From assembly GCA_024699855.1 (NCBI GenBank), contig JAMPIQ010000001.1, positions 13,144,001 to 13,208,000 of the forward strand: a stretch of DNA of 64,000 bases. The letters run 5' to 3'. The position numbers and the translations under genes were made by a program. This document shows, piece by piece, positions 54,691 to 64,000 of this stretch. Source of the stretch: Aphelenchoides besseyi (lineage: Eukaryota; Nematoda; Chromadorea; Rhabditida; Aphelenchoididae). The notes under the pieces were generated by a model. The model saw nothing but the letters and a program-made list of their open reading frames with translations, did no database searches and was not told the DNA's origin. The number at the start of each line of letters is the position of its first letter. Within the stretch, counting starts at the first letter, position 1.

Positions 54691-56674
54691 TCAATGATGA
54701 TTGTTGTATAGCGGTTCTTTGACAAAATGTTCGCTTATGATCACTAATCCATTGCTCAGATCTGCCATCAACTCTCCGTTCAATTTCGTTGCTTCAGTCC
54801 ACGACTTTGCAGCAAAAGTCGCATCGTCAATCAAATCATCAAACCGAGACGTGAATGTGTGAGGCCAATCTGAAACGTTAAGCTCAAATTTTTTGCTAAG
54901 AACTTTTACTTGGATTTCGACGCTCCACGAGGCGTTGAAGAAACCCGATCAAACGTCCATTCAGCTCGTGCATCAGATTCTGCACTTGAGCACTGCTTAC
55001 GATCGTTCTTTGAAGCAAGGCCGACAAATAGTCTTGATTTCCAATTTGCTCACAGACTTCTTCATATGAAATAGCCGGTCGTTTCGACTCAGTCAACAGA
55101 TAAATCAATCGATAGCCCTGAAGCAATTGATCGTGAACTTGTCGAACTTGTTGTAACGGAATACGCGCCTTCGATCGTGTGTAAAAACAACAGCAATTGA
55201 GATTGACGGCTAAACGTACACAACGAATTCGAGTAAATGACCGTCGATCTCACCATCTTCATAGTTCTTTTTCAGAAGAAGTTTCGCTTTTTCGACGTGT
55301 TGAATTGCATCGTTGTAAGCCAGAGTGGCATACAACATTCGATCTTTTCGATTCTCCATTGTATCTTTCAATTGACTGCGCACCAGAATATCACCCAACG
55401 GTATTTTGCAATCGGACGGAAATTTTGGTGTTCGTTGAGATCGATGACGTTTACATCCTAAAGTTGGAAATCATCTTAACTCAGAAACGTGAATGCACGT
55501 CGTTTAGCCAAGCCTTTAGAGTACTTGTAAGCATTTTCGAGTTCCAGTAATCCGTTTTGTCCGCAATGAACTGCCGAGAAAGCGCATTGTGATTGAAGAG
55601 CAGATTGTTCGTTGACGTATTCTACGAATACACCGATCTATCGTTTTGTTTGCAAACTCACGCGTTTTGTTAAATTGATGGTCGAGATAAACGTGATACT
55701 CCTGAGTCTCACACAGCATCTTTCTTCCCTGCCAAATTGTTTTTGCGGTGGCCAAAATCTCTTCGTAAGCTTTGCAGACGGCGTCGAACTCAAAGCCATT
55801 TGATCTCAATCGACCTTTGCATTCGGTATGTGGTGGAAATAGATGCTTATCGCGAATGTAAGTGTCGAACTCAAGCAACTCGATTCCCGTACGTGCGGGA
55901 TTCAAAATTTGCTGCAATCGACGTGAAATGTCCTCCAATCGCAATTCGACGATGTGCAGTCGATTAAAGGCCTTTAGAGACATTCGATCAAGTTTGTTGA
56001 TGGGAGTTATTTCCAACTGACAGATACCTAAGAGAGTTCGCTAGGAATAGTTAGGAGTAACTTGCCTGACCATCCTGATATCATCCAATGAAGAGCGGAA
56101 ACTTGATCGGCAGATTCATTGGTCGCTGCAACAATTTTCGCCACGAGTTCGATTAGGTTTTGAACGTCGCGAAGATCCGTTGCAAATTCTTTCGTTGATA
56201 CAAACATATTCCAAGCAAACTAGTGGGGTTGGAATAAAGAAGTTTGCTTATTGAGAGCTAAGAACCTGCACGATCGTTTTGCTGTTTGCATTCTAATCCG
56301 AGAATCAAATAGGAAACTAAAGTTGGCTGAATGCTCACAAATTCACACGTCCGCTCAAAAGTGGGATTGGCAGTGGTAGTCCACGAACATCCATTTGGCA
56401 TCATGATATCTTCATCAATTATATCGGTGCTTGTTTTTTCGACTTTGCATTGGTTAGAACTCGTTGAGAAAAGGCTACGATACACAGCGTTTGAACGTGA
56501 ATTGTACTTTGTGTTTACAGCTGTTGTACACTTCGAAATCCGTCAAGTGCTTCAACAATTGCATTCCAATCGCTTTGTACCGCTTTAGACCATAAAAGAA
56601 AGAGGCGTCGAACGGGGGCTGACTGCTCAAGTGGACTCACAATCATTGAGTTGTTTCATCGAGTTGTCATCCAT
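54691..56674 (-). CDS. Unrecognised helical protein, multi-exon
   Basis: From ATG 56674 (MDDNSMKQLNDSVQSDWNAI) an exon chain can be followed in frame to TGA at 54691. Notable stretches: DIIDEDIMMPNGCSWTTTAN, FERTCEFVSIQPTLVSYLIL, FATDLRDVQNLIELVAKIVA, a long exon at ~55660-56016 (MSLKAFNRLHIVELRLEDIS, FDAVCKAYEEILATAKTIWQ), then MENRKDRMLYATLAYNDAIQ, RQVHDQLLQGYRLIYLLTES, and NLMHELNGRLIGFLQRLVER. Mostly amphipathic helix, with no signal peptide or membrane span, ~560 residues. I recognise no domain. The helical, non-catalytic character suggests a subunit of a cytosolic complex. Confidence 0.65.
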
Positions 56675-56957
56675 TTGCTCAGAAATTCAAGCAACTCTTG
56701 TGCCTAAAAATGACTTTTTGGATGAGTGGAATGACTTTCTTTGAAATTTCGCAAAAAAGTAAATCTTGTAGTCGCCAAGTACACGAGTTCAACCATAAGT
56801 TCCACTTAAAAAGACTGATCATTGAGTTACGTTGTGTGTTAGTTCAAAGACATTCAATTGACCATTTTATATGTGACTCCATTGCCAAGTCATCAGCTCT
56901 TTTTTGAATTACTTTTCGTTTACAAGCCAATTACTTCCGGCAACTCGAAATAAAATA

Positions 56958-57785
56958 ATGACAGAGAAATCCGAACACGAGAAAGCACAATATTTGTCGT
57001 GTTGTGGTTTGGGGCACGTCTTCGTAGGTTATGAGCTTATTTGAGGGGGTTGAACTGAATTGTAGAGAGCAGTCTTCATAGCGTCGATCCTCACGATTGT
57101 AATCAACATTGCTCACACGATTATTGCGGCCAGACATCGAGAATGGCTGCAGATGATTGCTCCTTGTATTTCCATAGTGTGTTACTTATTCATTATTCTG
57201 GCTCTTGGTGCTTACATTCATTACTTCTTTTGGTTAGTAGTCTATAAAAATAGTATATTAACGGGAGATATAGGCCGGAATTCTTCCTCAATATCATCGC
57301 TTTACCAATCAAAGCAGCTCTTGCAATTTGGATTCTGATTAATGCATTGGACGACTTGGAAAACAAACTCGATGAACCAGCTAACGAAGTGAACAAAGAT
57401 ATCATTCATACTCTCAGGTATACGATAAAACATTCTCAACAACTGAGAGCTATTCTTCAGAGCGTGTTTCATCCTTTCGGGAGTTGTGTTCGAATTTCTC
57501 GTCTTCCGAATGGCAATGGCAGCACATCATGTAAATTAACAATGAGACGTTCACGTTCTATTAAACATTTTAGCTGATGCAACACATGCCAATGTCCGAA
57601 GGAAAAGCTCGATTCAGCATAATGCGATTTTTGACGGCCAAAGAAGTGAGTAAAAACAAGAAGATTAGTCATTTATGCTCCAGGTTCTACCGCCCGAATC
57701 CAAACAAGAACTCGAATCATTGCCGGAGCCAATTGCGAAGATGAAAGAAAAGTTGGAAGATGCTGTTGAGGCATTGCACGTTTAA
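56958..57785 (+). CDS. Four-TM membrane protein, paralogue B
   Basis: Six exons beginning at ATG 56958: MTEKSEHEKAQYLSCCGLGHVF, intron, RAVFIASILTIVINIAHTII (TM1), LQMIAPCISIVCYLFIILALG (TM2, split across text), PEFFLNIIALPIKAALAIWIL (TM3), TLRACFILSGVVFEFLVF (TM4), then RFLTAKEVLPPESKQELESL and a coiled-coil-like acidic tail ending ALHV. Introns are 38-50 nt and the introns after GHVF and GHLF coincide in the two paralogues. No named family. The pair flanks glutamine synthetase and the helical gene and points in opposite directions. Confidence 0.82.
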
Positions 57786-57900
57786 CTTTTAAATCTATGA
57801 ATTTTGCTTTTCCTGGGAATAAACATCACGGACATGGGATAAAAATTAACAACAGAAAGCGGTTTATTTCGGTCAGCAGTTTCAGACATTTACTGCACGT

Positions 57901-59338
57901 TTAGTTTAAACGAGTGGATTTGCAAGGCGCAACTGTCCACGACGTAAAATTGTTCAACGTCACTTGTCCATTGTACAATTCGCCTTGTGGTTGGAACACG
58001 GTGCCGTTGAATAGCTTCGTCATGCAAAGTCGGTTTCCATATTCCGTGCATCGATGGCTACTAAAACTCAGCGCATAGATTCTGTTTCATTACTCAGAAC
58101 TCACACTTGCAATGTGTAGATATCGTTTGGTTCCACCAAGAAATTGTAAGTCAGTTTGCCAAACTCGTCGGCATTCACATCGGCAATCGACGTGTTTTCT
58201 CGAAGAACGCGAACTTCCTACAAAATGTCCTTTTCGAAATCATAATCGGAAAAAGCTCACCACTTCAGTCATCTCATAATCTTCGTTGTCCTTGTCGTCG
58301 AAATTTATTTGCGGATATGGATTTGGTGTCGAATGTTCTGATCTGGATCTTTTCTCATCGGGATCCTCTGTGGTACTGCTTGGAATTTCATACGGATCCA
58401 AATTTTCACTATGTTTTTGTCCGCTTGTTCGATTGTAGTTCTTGCACGAAAGTTGAAGTTTAATTTTTCCGGCGGTTTCTGGGTCGTCAAAGTTTCGCTT
58501 CAAATTCACTTCTTTGCAACTCATGGCACCATTGAGATCGTCCAAAAAAATTGTTTGGAAATCGGATGTCAAAAAACGTCTGTCACGATCGATCACATGG
58601 CATACGGCTTGTTTCTCAGGATTGCAATTGTGTTGACTGCAATCGATTGGTTCTGTTCAATATCAAAGGTTGAACTTACATTTTGATGTAATGCGAGTCG
58701 CTTTCTTGCAAACGATAAGTGAGGTTTCCATTCAAAGCAAAGAAGCCTCTCGAGTTAACCATCGCTCTGCCAACTAGTTTTATTTGTCCATTTGTATCCA
58801 GATCGTACACTTCAAAGGTCTATAAACAAAGTTACAAAAAGAAATTAAAACTTCGACTCACAACTTTCTTATAATCAAATGGCTCGTCAACAGGTTGATC
58901 AATGGGTTGACAGAACGGTGGAGTTGTACTTGCACTAGTCGTTGTACTTGTACTGGTACTGGTACTTGTAGGTTTCATTGTTGATGGTGTTGGATTTACG
59001 CATTGTTGAACACAATTAAGCACAGCACTGTTATTTGCAGTCCAGGCCCCCATTAAAAATTTTTCCAGTTGTTTAAAAGCGTCCTTAGAAAAAGTCGTTG
59101 AAGCACGGGAACTAGTCGGTCCATTAGTAGTAGTCGAATCAACGTTTTCAGTGGTCGTTGAAGGTTTGGTGGTTGTAAACATCGTGGTGGTAGTTGCTGC
59201 AGGTGTCGTTGACAAGGCTTTGGTGTTCTGACAAATGAACAGTCCTCTGAGTCTGAGTCTATGTTCATCGACATATTTGGCCGCCAACGACGAGCCGACC
59301 AATCCAACGGCAAAGACGATGAAAACGAGATTCCGCAT
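57901..59338 (-). CDS. Secreted Thr-rich protein, possibly transthyretin-like
   Basis: ATG 59338 with a signal peptide (RNLVFIVFAVGLVGSSLAA). The first part, KYVDEHRLRLRGLFICQN, is followed by a long Thr/Ser/Pro mucin-like linker in two blocks around ALNCVQQCVN. Next come beta-rich segments TFEVYDLDTNGQIKLVGRAM and RGFFALNGNLTYRLQESDSH, which resemble the nematode transthyretin-like fold (short strands, F-x-L-x-G). A second half (MSCKEVNLKRNFDDPETAGK, KIKLQLSCKNYNRTSG) and a C-terminal part (FGKLTYNFLVEPNDIYTL, LFNGTVFQPQGELYNGQVTL) ends KSTRLN, stop at 57901. The TTL assignment is tentative; secretion and O-glycosylated linker are better supported. Confidence 0.65.
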
Positions 59339-60558
59339 TTCGATCGATCAGCGAATTGATCAAAGTGATTCGAAAATTGATTCTTCTTCTTTTTATATGC
59401 TAAGATGTTGTTTACGTGACTATGTTGTGTTGATGCGGCGATTGAAACAAAACAAAAGATTTCAATTTTCATTAAAAATCGTAGAAATCATCGGAATTCT
59501 TGAGAACTTGTTGAGTCAACGCAAATTCATTAGCTGATTTTGATTGGAATCTGTTTTCCGAAATCGTATCCGAAGACGTGACTAATCGCCAACATCGAAT
59601 TCTTTTTGTATTCATCTCCGAAAACATCGAGCTTCCGGAAATCGAGTGATCACATCACGTTTCCAAACATAGATGTTTGCGTATGATCGATGGTTTTCAA
59701 ACTTAATGGTTCATAATTCAAATTGGCTGATGAAGTTGTTGATGCGATAACTCGGAAGCACGAGCGGACGCTCTTTTTCGTGCACTGGTTTCCGCGTGTT
59801 CTTCGTCTTTGTTTGCCCGACGAGGACTTCCCGTGGTGGTGTTTCCATGGGTTTTTTGGGTCTCGTTGTCTTTTAAACTGCTCGATTTTATTACGAGACA
59901 AGTAAATAGGCGGTCGGCCCCCCCTTCGGGGGGGCCTCCCTTCAATTAACACAAAACGTTTATGTCATTTTTTACCAAACAATTAAAACTATTCCACTCA
60001 CAAAACATCTTCTGTCATCTTCACATACAAACCCGACGATTTGCTGTGTCAATTTCCAAAAACAACTCCAAACCATCTCTTTCGACCGTAACAAATCACT
60101 ACATCTCTTCACTCCAGCAGTTTATATTTCTAATCAAAACCAATTTCTTTTCATTATCTCTCCATCAAATACCGAACTTTAATCTTCATTACTAATATTT
60201 CAATATTCGCTTCTTAAAGAGGAGAGAGAAAGAGAAACTTTCGGATCCAACGTCACAACCTTCGCACACTTTTGAGATGTAGACGGGCAAGCCGGGACCC
60301 AAGATGGAGACTTGCTTTCTTCATGCCTTTACCCAAGATGGAGACACGGTCTGATGAGCGAATTCGTGGTTCAGGTTGTGACGCGGCTCTTCAAGTGTAC
60401 AACTGTGAGGAAAAAGAGGAAGTTAGTCGATCATCAATGTATACGCGTATCGTGTAGTCAATTCGTTAAAGTCTGCAACGATGTTGATGAAGAAGATAAA
60501 CAAAAACTAAACGAACCGTTTCAATTCTGTTGTCTTTCGTAAATTCGGTCGGTCAATC
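59339..60558. other. Region with strong hairpin, strand-biased tracts and short direct repeat
   Basis: No supported gene. A minus-strand open stretch (about 59650-59950) contains RRGGRPPIY, like an AT-hook, but lacks an ATG. It could be a transposon remnant. From 59990 to 60190 the plus strand is strongly C/T-rich with almost no G; at 60217-60240 it switches to GA-rich (AGAGGAGAGAGAAAGAGAAA). A 15-base direct repeat ACCCAAGATGGAGAC occurs at about 60297 and 60333. Confidence 0.5.
59916..59936 (+). repeat. Perfect C7/G7 hairpin
   Basis: GG followed by seven C, TTC, seven G and CC: a 9-bp GC-only stem. With the last pair open, the loop reads as a C(UUCG)G tetraloop on the plus strand. Confidence 0.85.
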
Positions 60559-61077
60559 TCAAGTAGACAATGAATAGGTGACTGTGAGTAGATCAGCAGC
60601 AGCAATTTCTGTAGACAAATAACATTGACGATCGTGGTAACAGTTAAGAATGTTCTCGTCGATCCATTGGTACATGAAGTCAAAAGACAGACTGAAACAA
60701 AAACACATTGGTTATGTTGAACATCAATTCAAATACCATGAGATATCGTTGTGTATTGATGAGGGACAGAATTCGGCGAGTGTAAACATGTAGTTGAAGA
60801 TGTAGGCCTGAAATACGATTGTAAACAAATCGCTTAGCAACAAACTGACCGTTTCATTCCTGCTGTCCATCCAAAAATTCGGTCCTTCAAACACCCGTTG
60901 AGGAATTGAGAAACTGAAATCGAAACGTGCAGATCGCAAAGATAACTCGAAAACGTACGTGACCGAGATCGAAATTTTGGTGCTATAACGGGTGGACAGA
61001 TCGGCAATAATTGGACCTGAAAAATCACAAAGTAAATTGCATCAGATCGAATTGCTTACCGACTATTTGATGTTGTC
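60559..61077 (-). CDS. Remnant of an unrecognised gene (3' part)
   Basis: Three exons splice in frame on the minus strand: an exon ending at 61060 (5' limit unclear, an in-frame TAA lies just upstream near 61093), 60737-61016 and 60559-60691. The encoded stretch reads GPIIADLSTRYSTKISISVT, ELSLRSARFDFSFSIPQRVF, NETVSLLLSDLFTIVFQAYI, NYMFTLAEFCPSSIHNDIS, then DFMYQWIDENILNCYHDRQC and a short end. At least one hydrophobic helix and an N-glycosylation site suggest a membrane or secreted protein. No family recognised. The missing 5' part lies where the Helitron now is. Confidence 0.5.
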
Positions 61078-61117
61078 CACTGCATCCCGTCGTTTACGCG
61101 GAAAAATCGCGTCCTTG

Positions 61118-61137
61118 CCATGGCCCGAAGGCCATGG
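61118..61137 (-). repeat. 8-bp hairpin downstream of Helitron ORF
   Basis: CCATGGCC-TTCG-GGCCATGG on the minus strand, a perfect 8-bp stem with a C(UUCG)G loop, about 83 bases past the Helitron stop codon. A GC-rich hairpin near the 3' end is a Helitron hallmark. I do not see the usual CTRR end after it, so the terminus is not fixed. Confidence 0.7.
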
Positions 61138-61219
61138 ACTTTCTTTCAAACAAATTCATTTTCGTTCATGAACTCTTGCGTTTTTTGCTAATGAAATGTT
61201 GTTGTTATACGAATTGTTC

Positions 61220-64000
61220 TTATAATCGTTTGAATACTTCTCGATGCACAATGTTCTTAACTAAACAAACTGTTGGAGTTTGTCGATTGCTTGTTGGAAC
61301 GAAAACTTTCACTGAATCCCATGATCGAGCTCGCGACAAAGCAACGTACAGTTGGCCGTGTTCGAATACTTCATGTTCGAGATTCAATCCAACACGTTCG
61401 AATGTTTGGCCCTGACTTTTGTTGATGGTCATCGCAAACGCCAATTTCAATGGGAACTGTTTTCGGTTCAATTGGAACATTCCGCGGTAGTCAATTGTGT
61501 TGTTGATACGTGGAATGATGTGTCGTTCGCCAGCGTGATGTCCTGTTAATATCTGACACTCGACTGAATGGTCATTCATTGCCAAAACCAACAATCGTGT
61601 ACCGTTGCACAAACCGTCTTCTTGTGACAAATTTCGAATCAAAATCACAACCGCGTTCTTCTTGAGCACTAGTTTGTGTGGTGGCAGCGAACCTTCTTCG
61701 ATCATGTTCAAGTACTCAGGGAGAAGAAGTGTGTTGTCGTCACAGTTTTCAGCATCAATGGCCGTGTCGATTGAAAGGTAGGTTTTGCTTTGGCCATCCA
61801 ACATATTCAGGACTTTTTCGTTTGACTCGTTGACGCCAATGTGTTTGGATACCAATATCGCCGAGTTCCCCATGTCGTTGAACTGTTTGTTTTCAATCAG
61901 CTTGCCGAAGATTTCTTGTTCCAAGTTCTGGCCAACTAAACAGTGAGATGGTAAGTTGATTTGTTCGTTTTCGTTGTTTAGTGTTCCTTCTCCGACTTGT
62001 TTTAGGAAATCAGCAAATTCAACTTCGTTCGGTTTGGTTCGCATGTTGGTAGTCAATTTCAATTTTTCAAATTGGTTCCACAAAGTTGATGAGCAAATAG
62101 ACAAATTGATGGTTTCGCCGATGGTACCGTACTTCAGAATTGGCAGAATCTGTCGGAAGTCTCCACCGAGCACGAAGATTTTTCCACCGAATGGTAAGTT
62201 GCTATTCATTAGTTCTCTTAGTTTCCGATCTGCGATTTCTAATGCATATCTAGGGGCCATTGGTGCTTCATCCCAAATGATCACATCTGCTTGCATCAAC
62301 ATCTTACCGCCGCGATTGTTGGGAGTCAAAGTTGAGTTCGAATCGCGATCAAGTGGAACTCCAAGTCCAAATGTTTTGTGGCAAGTTCGTCCATTGGGTA
62401 ACAACAACGCAGCAATACCGGTAAACGCGCACGTCAAAAACTTCTTTTTGTTGCCGTTAATGAAATGGCAGAGAGTTTTGTAAACGTAAGTTTTACCCGT
62501 TCCACCCAACCCGTCGACGAAGAAGCACTTTTGTGCACCGTTGTTTTGAAGACTGTTCAGAACTTTATCGACTACAACTTTTTGTTCAATGTTCAACGTT
62601 TCGTACATTTCTTTTGCAGATTCGAGTTCTTGGTCGTGGTCAATTGGGTCTTCGATCTCGTCAATGTCGTCTACTGCGTCCATCGATGGGAAGTCTTTAA
62701 TTGACTTGTTTTCTCGTTGCAAGATTGTGTCAATACGTTTGTATGCTCGTGCAATTGCTTTTGACTTATCTTTTAGTCGACGAGCAAAATCCTCGCTCAG
62801 ATCATGTCTGAATTTTTCCCACAACAATTTTGGATCGGCTGGGTTGCAATGAATGAGTATGTTGGCAAACAGAGTACGTAATTTTCGTGGCATCAACACC
62901 TTAACCGCTTCTTCCATACATTTTACATACTCTTCATCATCTTCTATCAAACCCAATGCCAGACATGCTTCTCCATTATTTTGATATTCAGTTCCGTCAA
63001 CTGTTCGCAATTCTTTGAAACTTTTCGCACCTCTGACGTGTCGAAGCAAAAGACGTAAGTGCCACAAATCACCTTGACTTGGACTAATTGCATACATCCG
63101 ACCGATCGTATTGCTGCTTCGTACTCTTGGTTCCCATTGATTGACCGTTTCGGTGTTTTGGTTGGTGAGTACTTTAACTGATTTCCATGAGTAATGAGTT
63201 GGAATTTCAGAATACAGAAGTTGGCACGCGTTCGAATCACGTTCATTCAACTTAAAGTAATCCATCAGTTTGGTTTTCTTTTCCATTGCTTTTTTCGCTT
63301 TTTCAGCATCGCAATCTTCTTCGATGTAGACGGCTTGTTGGTTTTCCAAATGGATTGGCAATCGTTCAATGTGGTGGCTCTTATCGTGCATTTTTAACTT
63401 CAGGATCCGATAACATGCTTCGACAGGACCGACGTAACGACCGTCAATGTGGTCTTTGATTTCATCGTGATTAATATTGCCGGATGATTGCAATTCCAAA
63501 GAAGCGGCGTCATAACCTTTGTAAGTGTATTTGTAAAGGTACTTGACATTCTTAATGGAGCTCACAATTTCAACGTTGATATGGCATCGATAGCGCTTCA
63601 AAAGGTACCAACTATGTGGGACAACTCGACGGTTATCATACTTCACACCTTTGATTTCAATAGTGCGTCCGTTGTTCGGTCGTTTCAGAAATGGATAACC
63701 GTTTTCGTTGACTTTGGTTTCTTCCAAAAACTGTTTCGGGAACTTGTGTCGACACTTTCCGTTGATCATGCATGGAGCGCTGGGGTTTTTGTCGCCACAA
63801 ATACGATGAATCATGTACTTGCTTACCAATTCTAACAGTTCCGGATCCGATTCTGGCGGCAATTCGGCGCTGAAGTAATTGTCGATGTTTTTTGGTTGCA
63901 AAAAACTTCTGTCCATCTTTCAGACTTACTAAGCAGTGAATATGTGGAAGTCCGCGTTTTTGGAATTCAGTCACATAAACATAACATTTTGGTTCACCGA
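61220..64000 (-). CDS. Helitron Rep/helicase, 5'-partial
   Basis: The part in the window starts GEPKCYVYVTEFQKRGLPHI and carries the Rep HxH metal motif (PHIHCLV, about 63936-63950). A one-base frame break lies in an A6 run (plus strand 63900-63905). The remaining ~898 codons are open to TAA at 61220. They carry the Rep tyrosine motif KYLYKYTYKG (about residue 129 of that segment), then a Pif1-type SF1B helicase: Walker A GLGGTGKT (~469), AFTGIAA, Walker B VIIWDEAP (~545), GGDFRQILP, and the C-terminal FAMTINKSQGQTF, YVALSRARS. Rep nicks and rejoins single strands through Tyr while the helicase unwinds during rolling-circle transposition. The long open frame suggests recent activity; the single frame break could be a sequencing error. 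Confidence 0.95.

Larger units (their letters stand above)
61118..64000 (-). mobile_element. Helitron (rolling-circle transposon), partial
   Basis: Defined by the Rep-helicase gene and the downstream hairpin. The 5' end and N-terminal part of Rep lie beyond the right edge of the window. The left boundary is approximate. Confidence 0.88.

Noticed and set aside
1..64000. CRISPR arrays, prokaryotic operons, riboswitches, integrated virus
   Set aside because: Nothing of the kind seen; gene structure is that of a eukaryote with spliceosomal introns.

Overview
The window is nuclear DNA of a nematode. The evidence is a cuticle collagen with a cuticle-collagen N-terminus and a YCPCP tail, an MSP-domain protein, a nuclear receptor with the nematode-type CRACAAFFRRT P-box, a vWA/C-type-lectin secreted protein, an ShK-domain peptide, a transthyretin-like-looking secreted protein, and very short introns (mostly 38-50 nt) ending in TTTCAG or TTTAG. 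I do not assign a species. Most genes had to be read as chains of short exons, so gene limits below are first to last coding base that I could follow.

Layout. 0-8 kb: a long repeat-motif scaffold protein (minus, runs off the left edge), linker histone H1 (plus) and a two-pore potassium channel (minus). 8-19.7 kb: vWA/C-type lectin protein, tRNA-Phe, ABCG half-transporter with two frame breaks, a small membrane protein, cuticle collagen, MSP-domain protein, and PRXL2A-like redox protein. 19.7-27 kb: a nuclear receptor with three homologous alternative terminal exons, an ShK peptide, a large inverted repeat with a tRNA-like core, and a small unknown gene. 27.6-33.7 kb: an adhesion GPCR facing a minus-strand gene that joins a nuclear-type FLYWCH-like protein to a truncated phosphoglycerate-dehydrogenase module lacking its catalytic His. 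33.7-39.9 kb: six kilobases without a recognisable gene, rich in spaced A/T tracts.

39.9-47.1 kb: cytochrome b561, a neuropeptide precursor and a KANSL3 (NSL chromatin complex) orthologue. 47.9-50.3 kb: a dead mariner transposon abutting a broken adhesion-GPCR copy. 50.3-59.3 kb: two paralogous four-TM proteins flanking glutamine synthetase and two unrecognised genes, then a Thr-rich secreted protein. 59.3-64 kb: the remnant of an unknown membrane-like gene and a Helitron Rep-helicase running off the right edge.

There is no operon-like logic; the genes are a typical mixed neighbourhood. The items I consider most worth following are the NHR alternative AF-2 exons, the FLYWCH-like/PHGDH fusion, the TQT / GIQPxVSM repeat scaffold, the foldback element, and the new amidated-peptide precursor.
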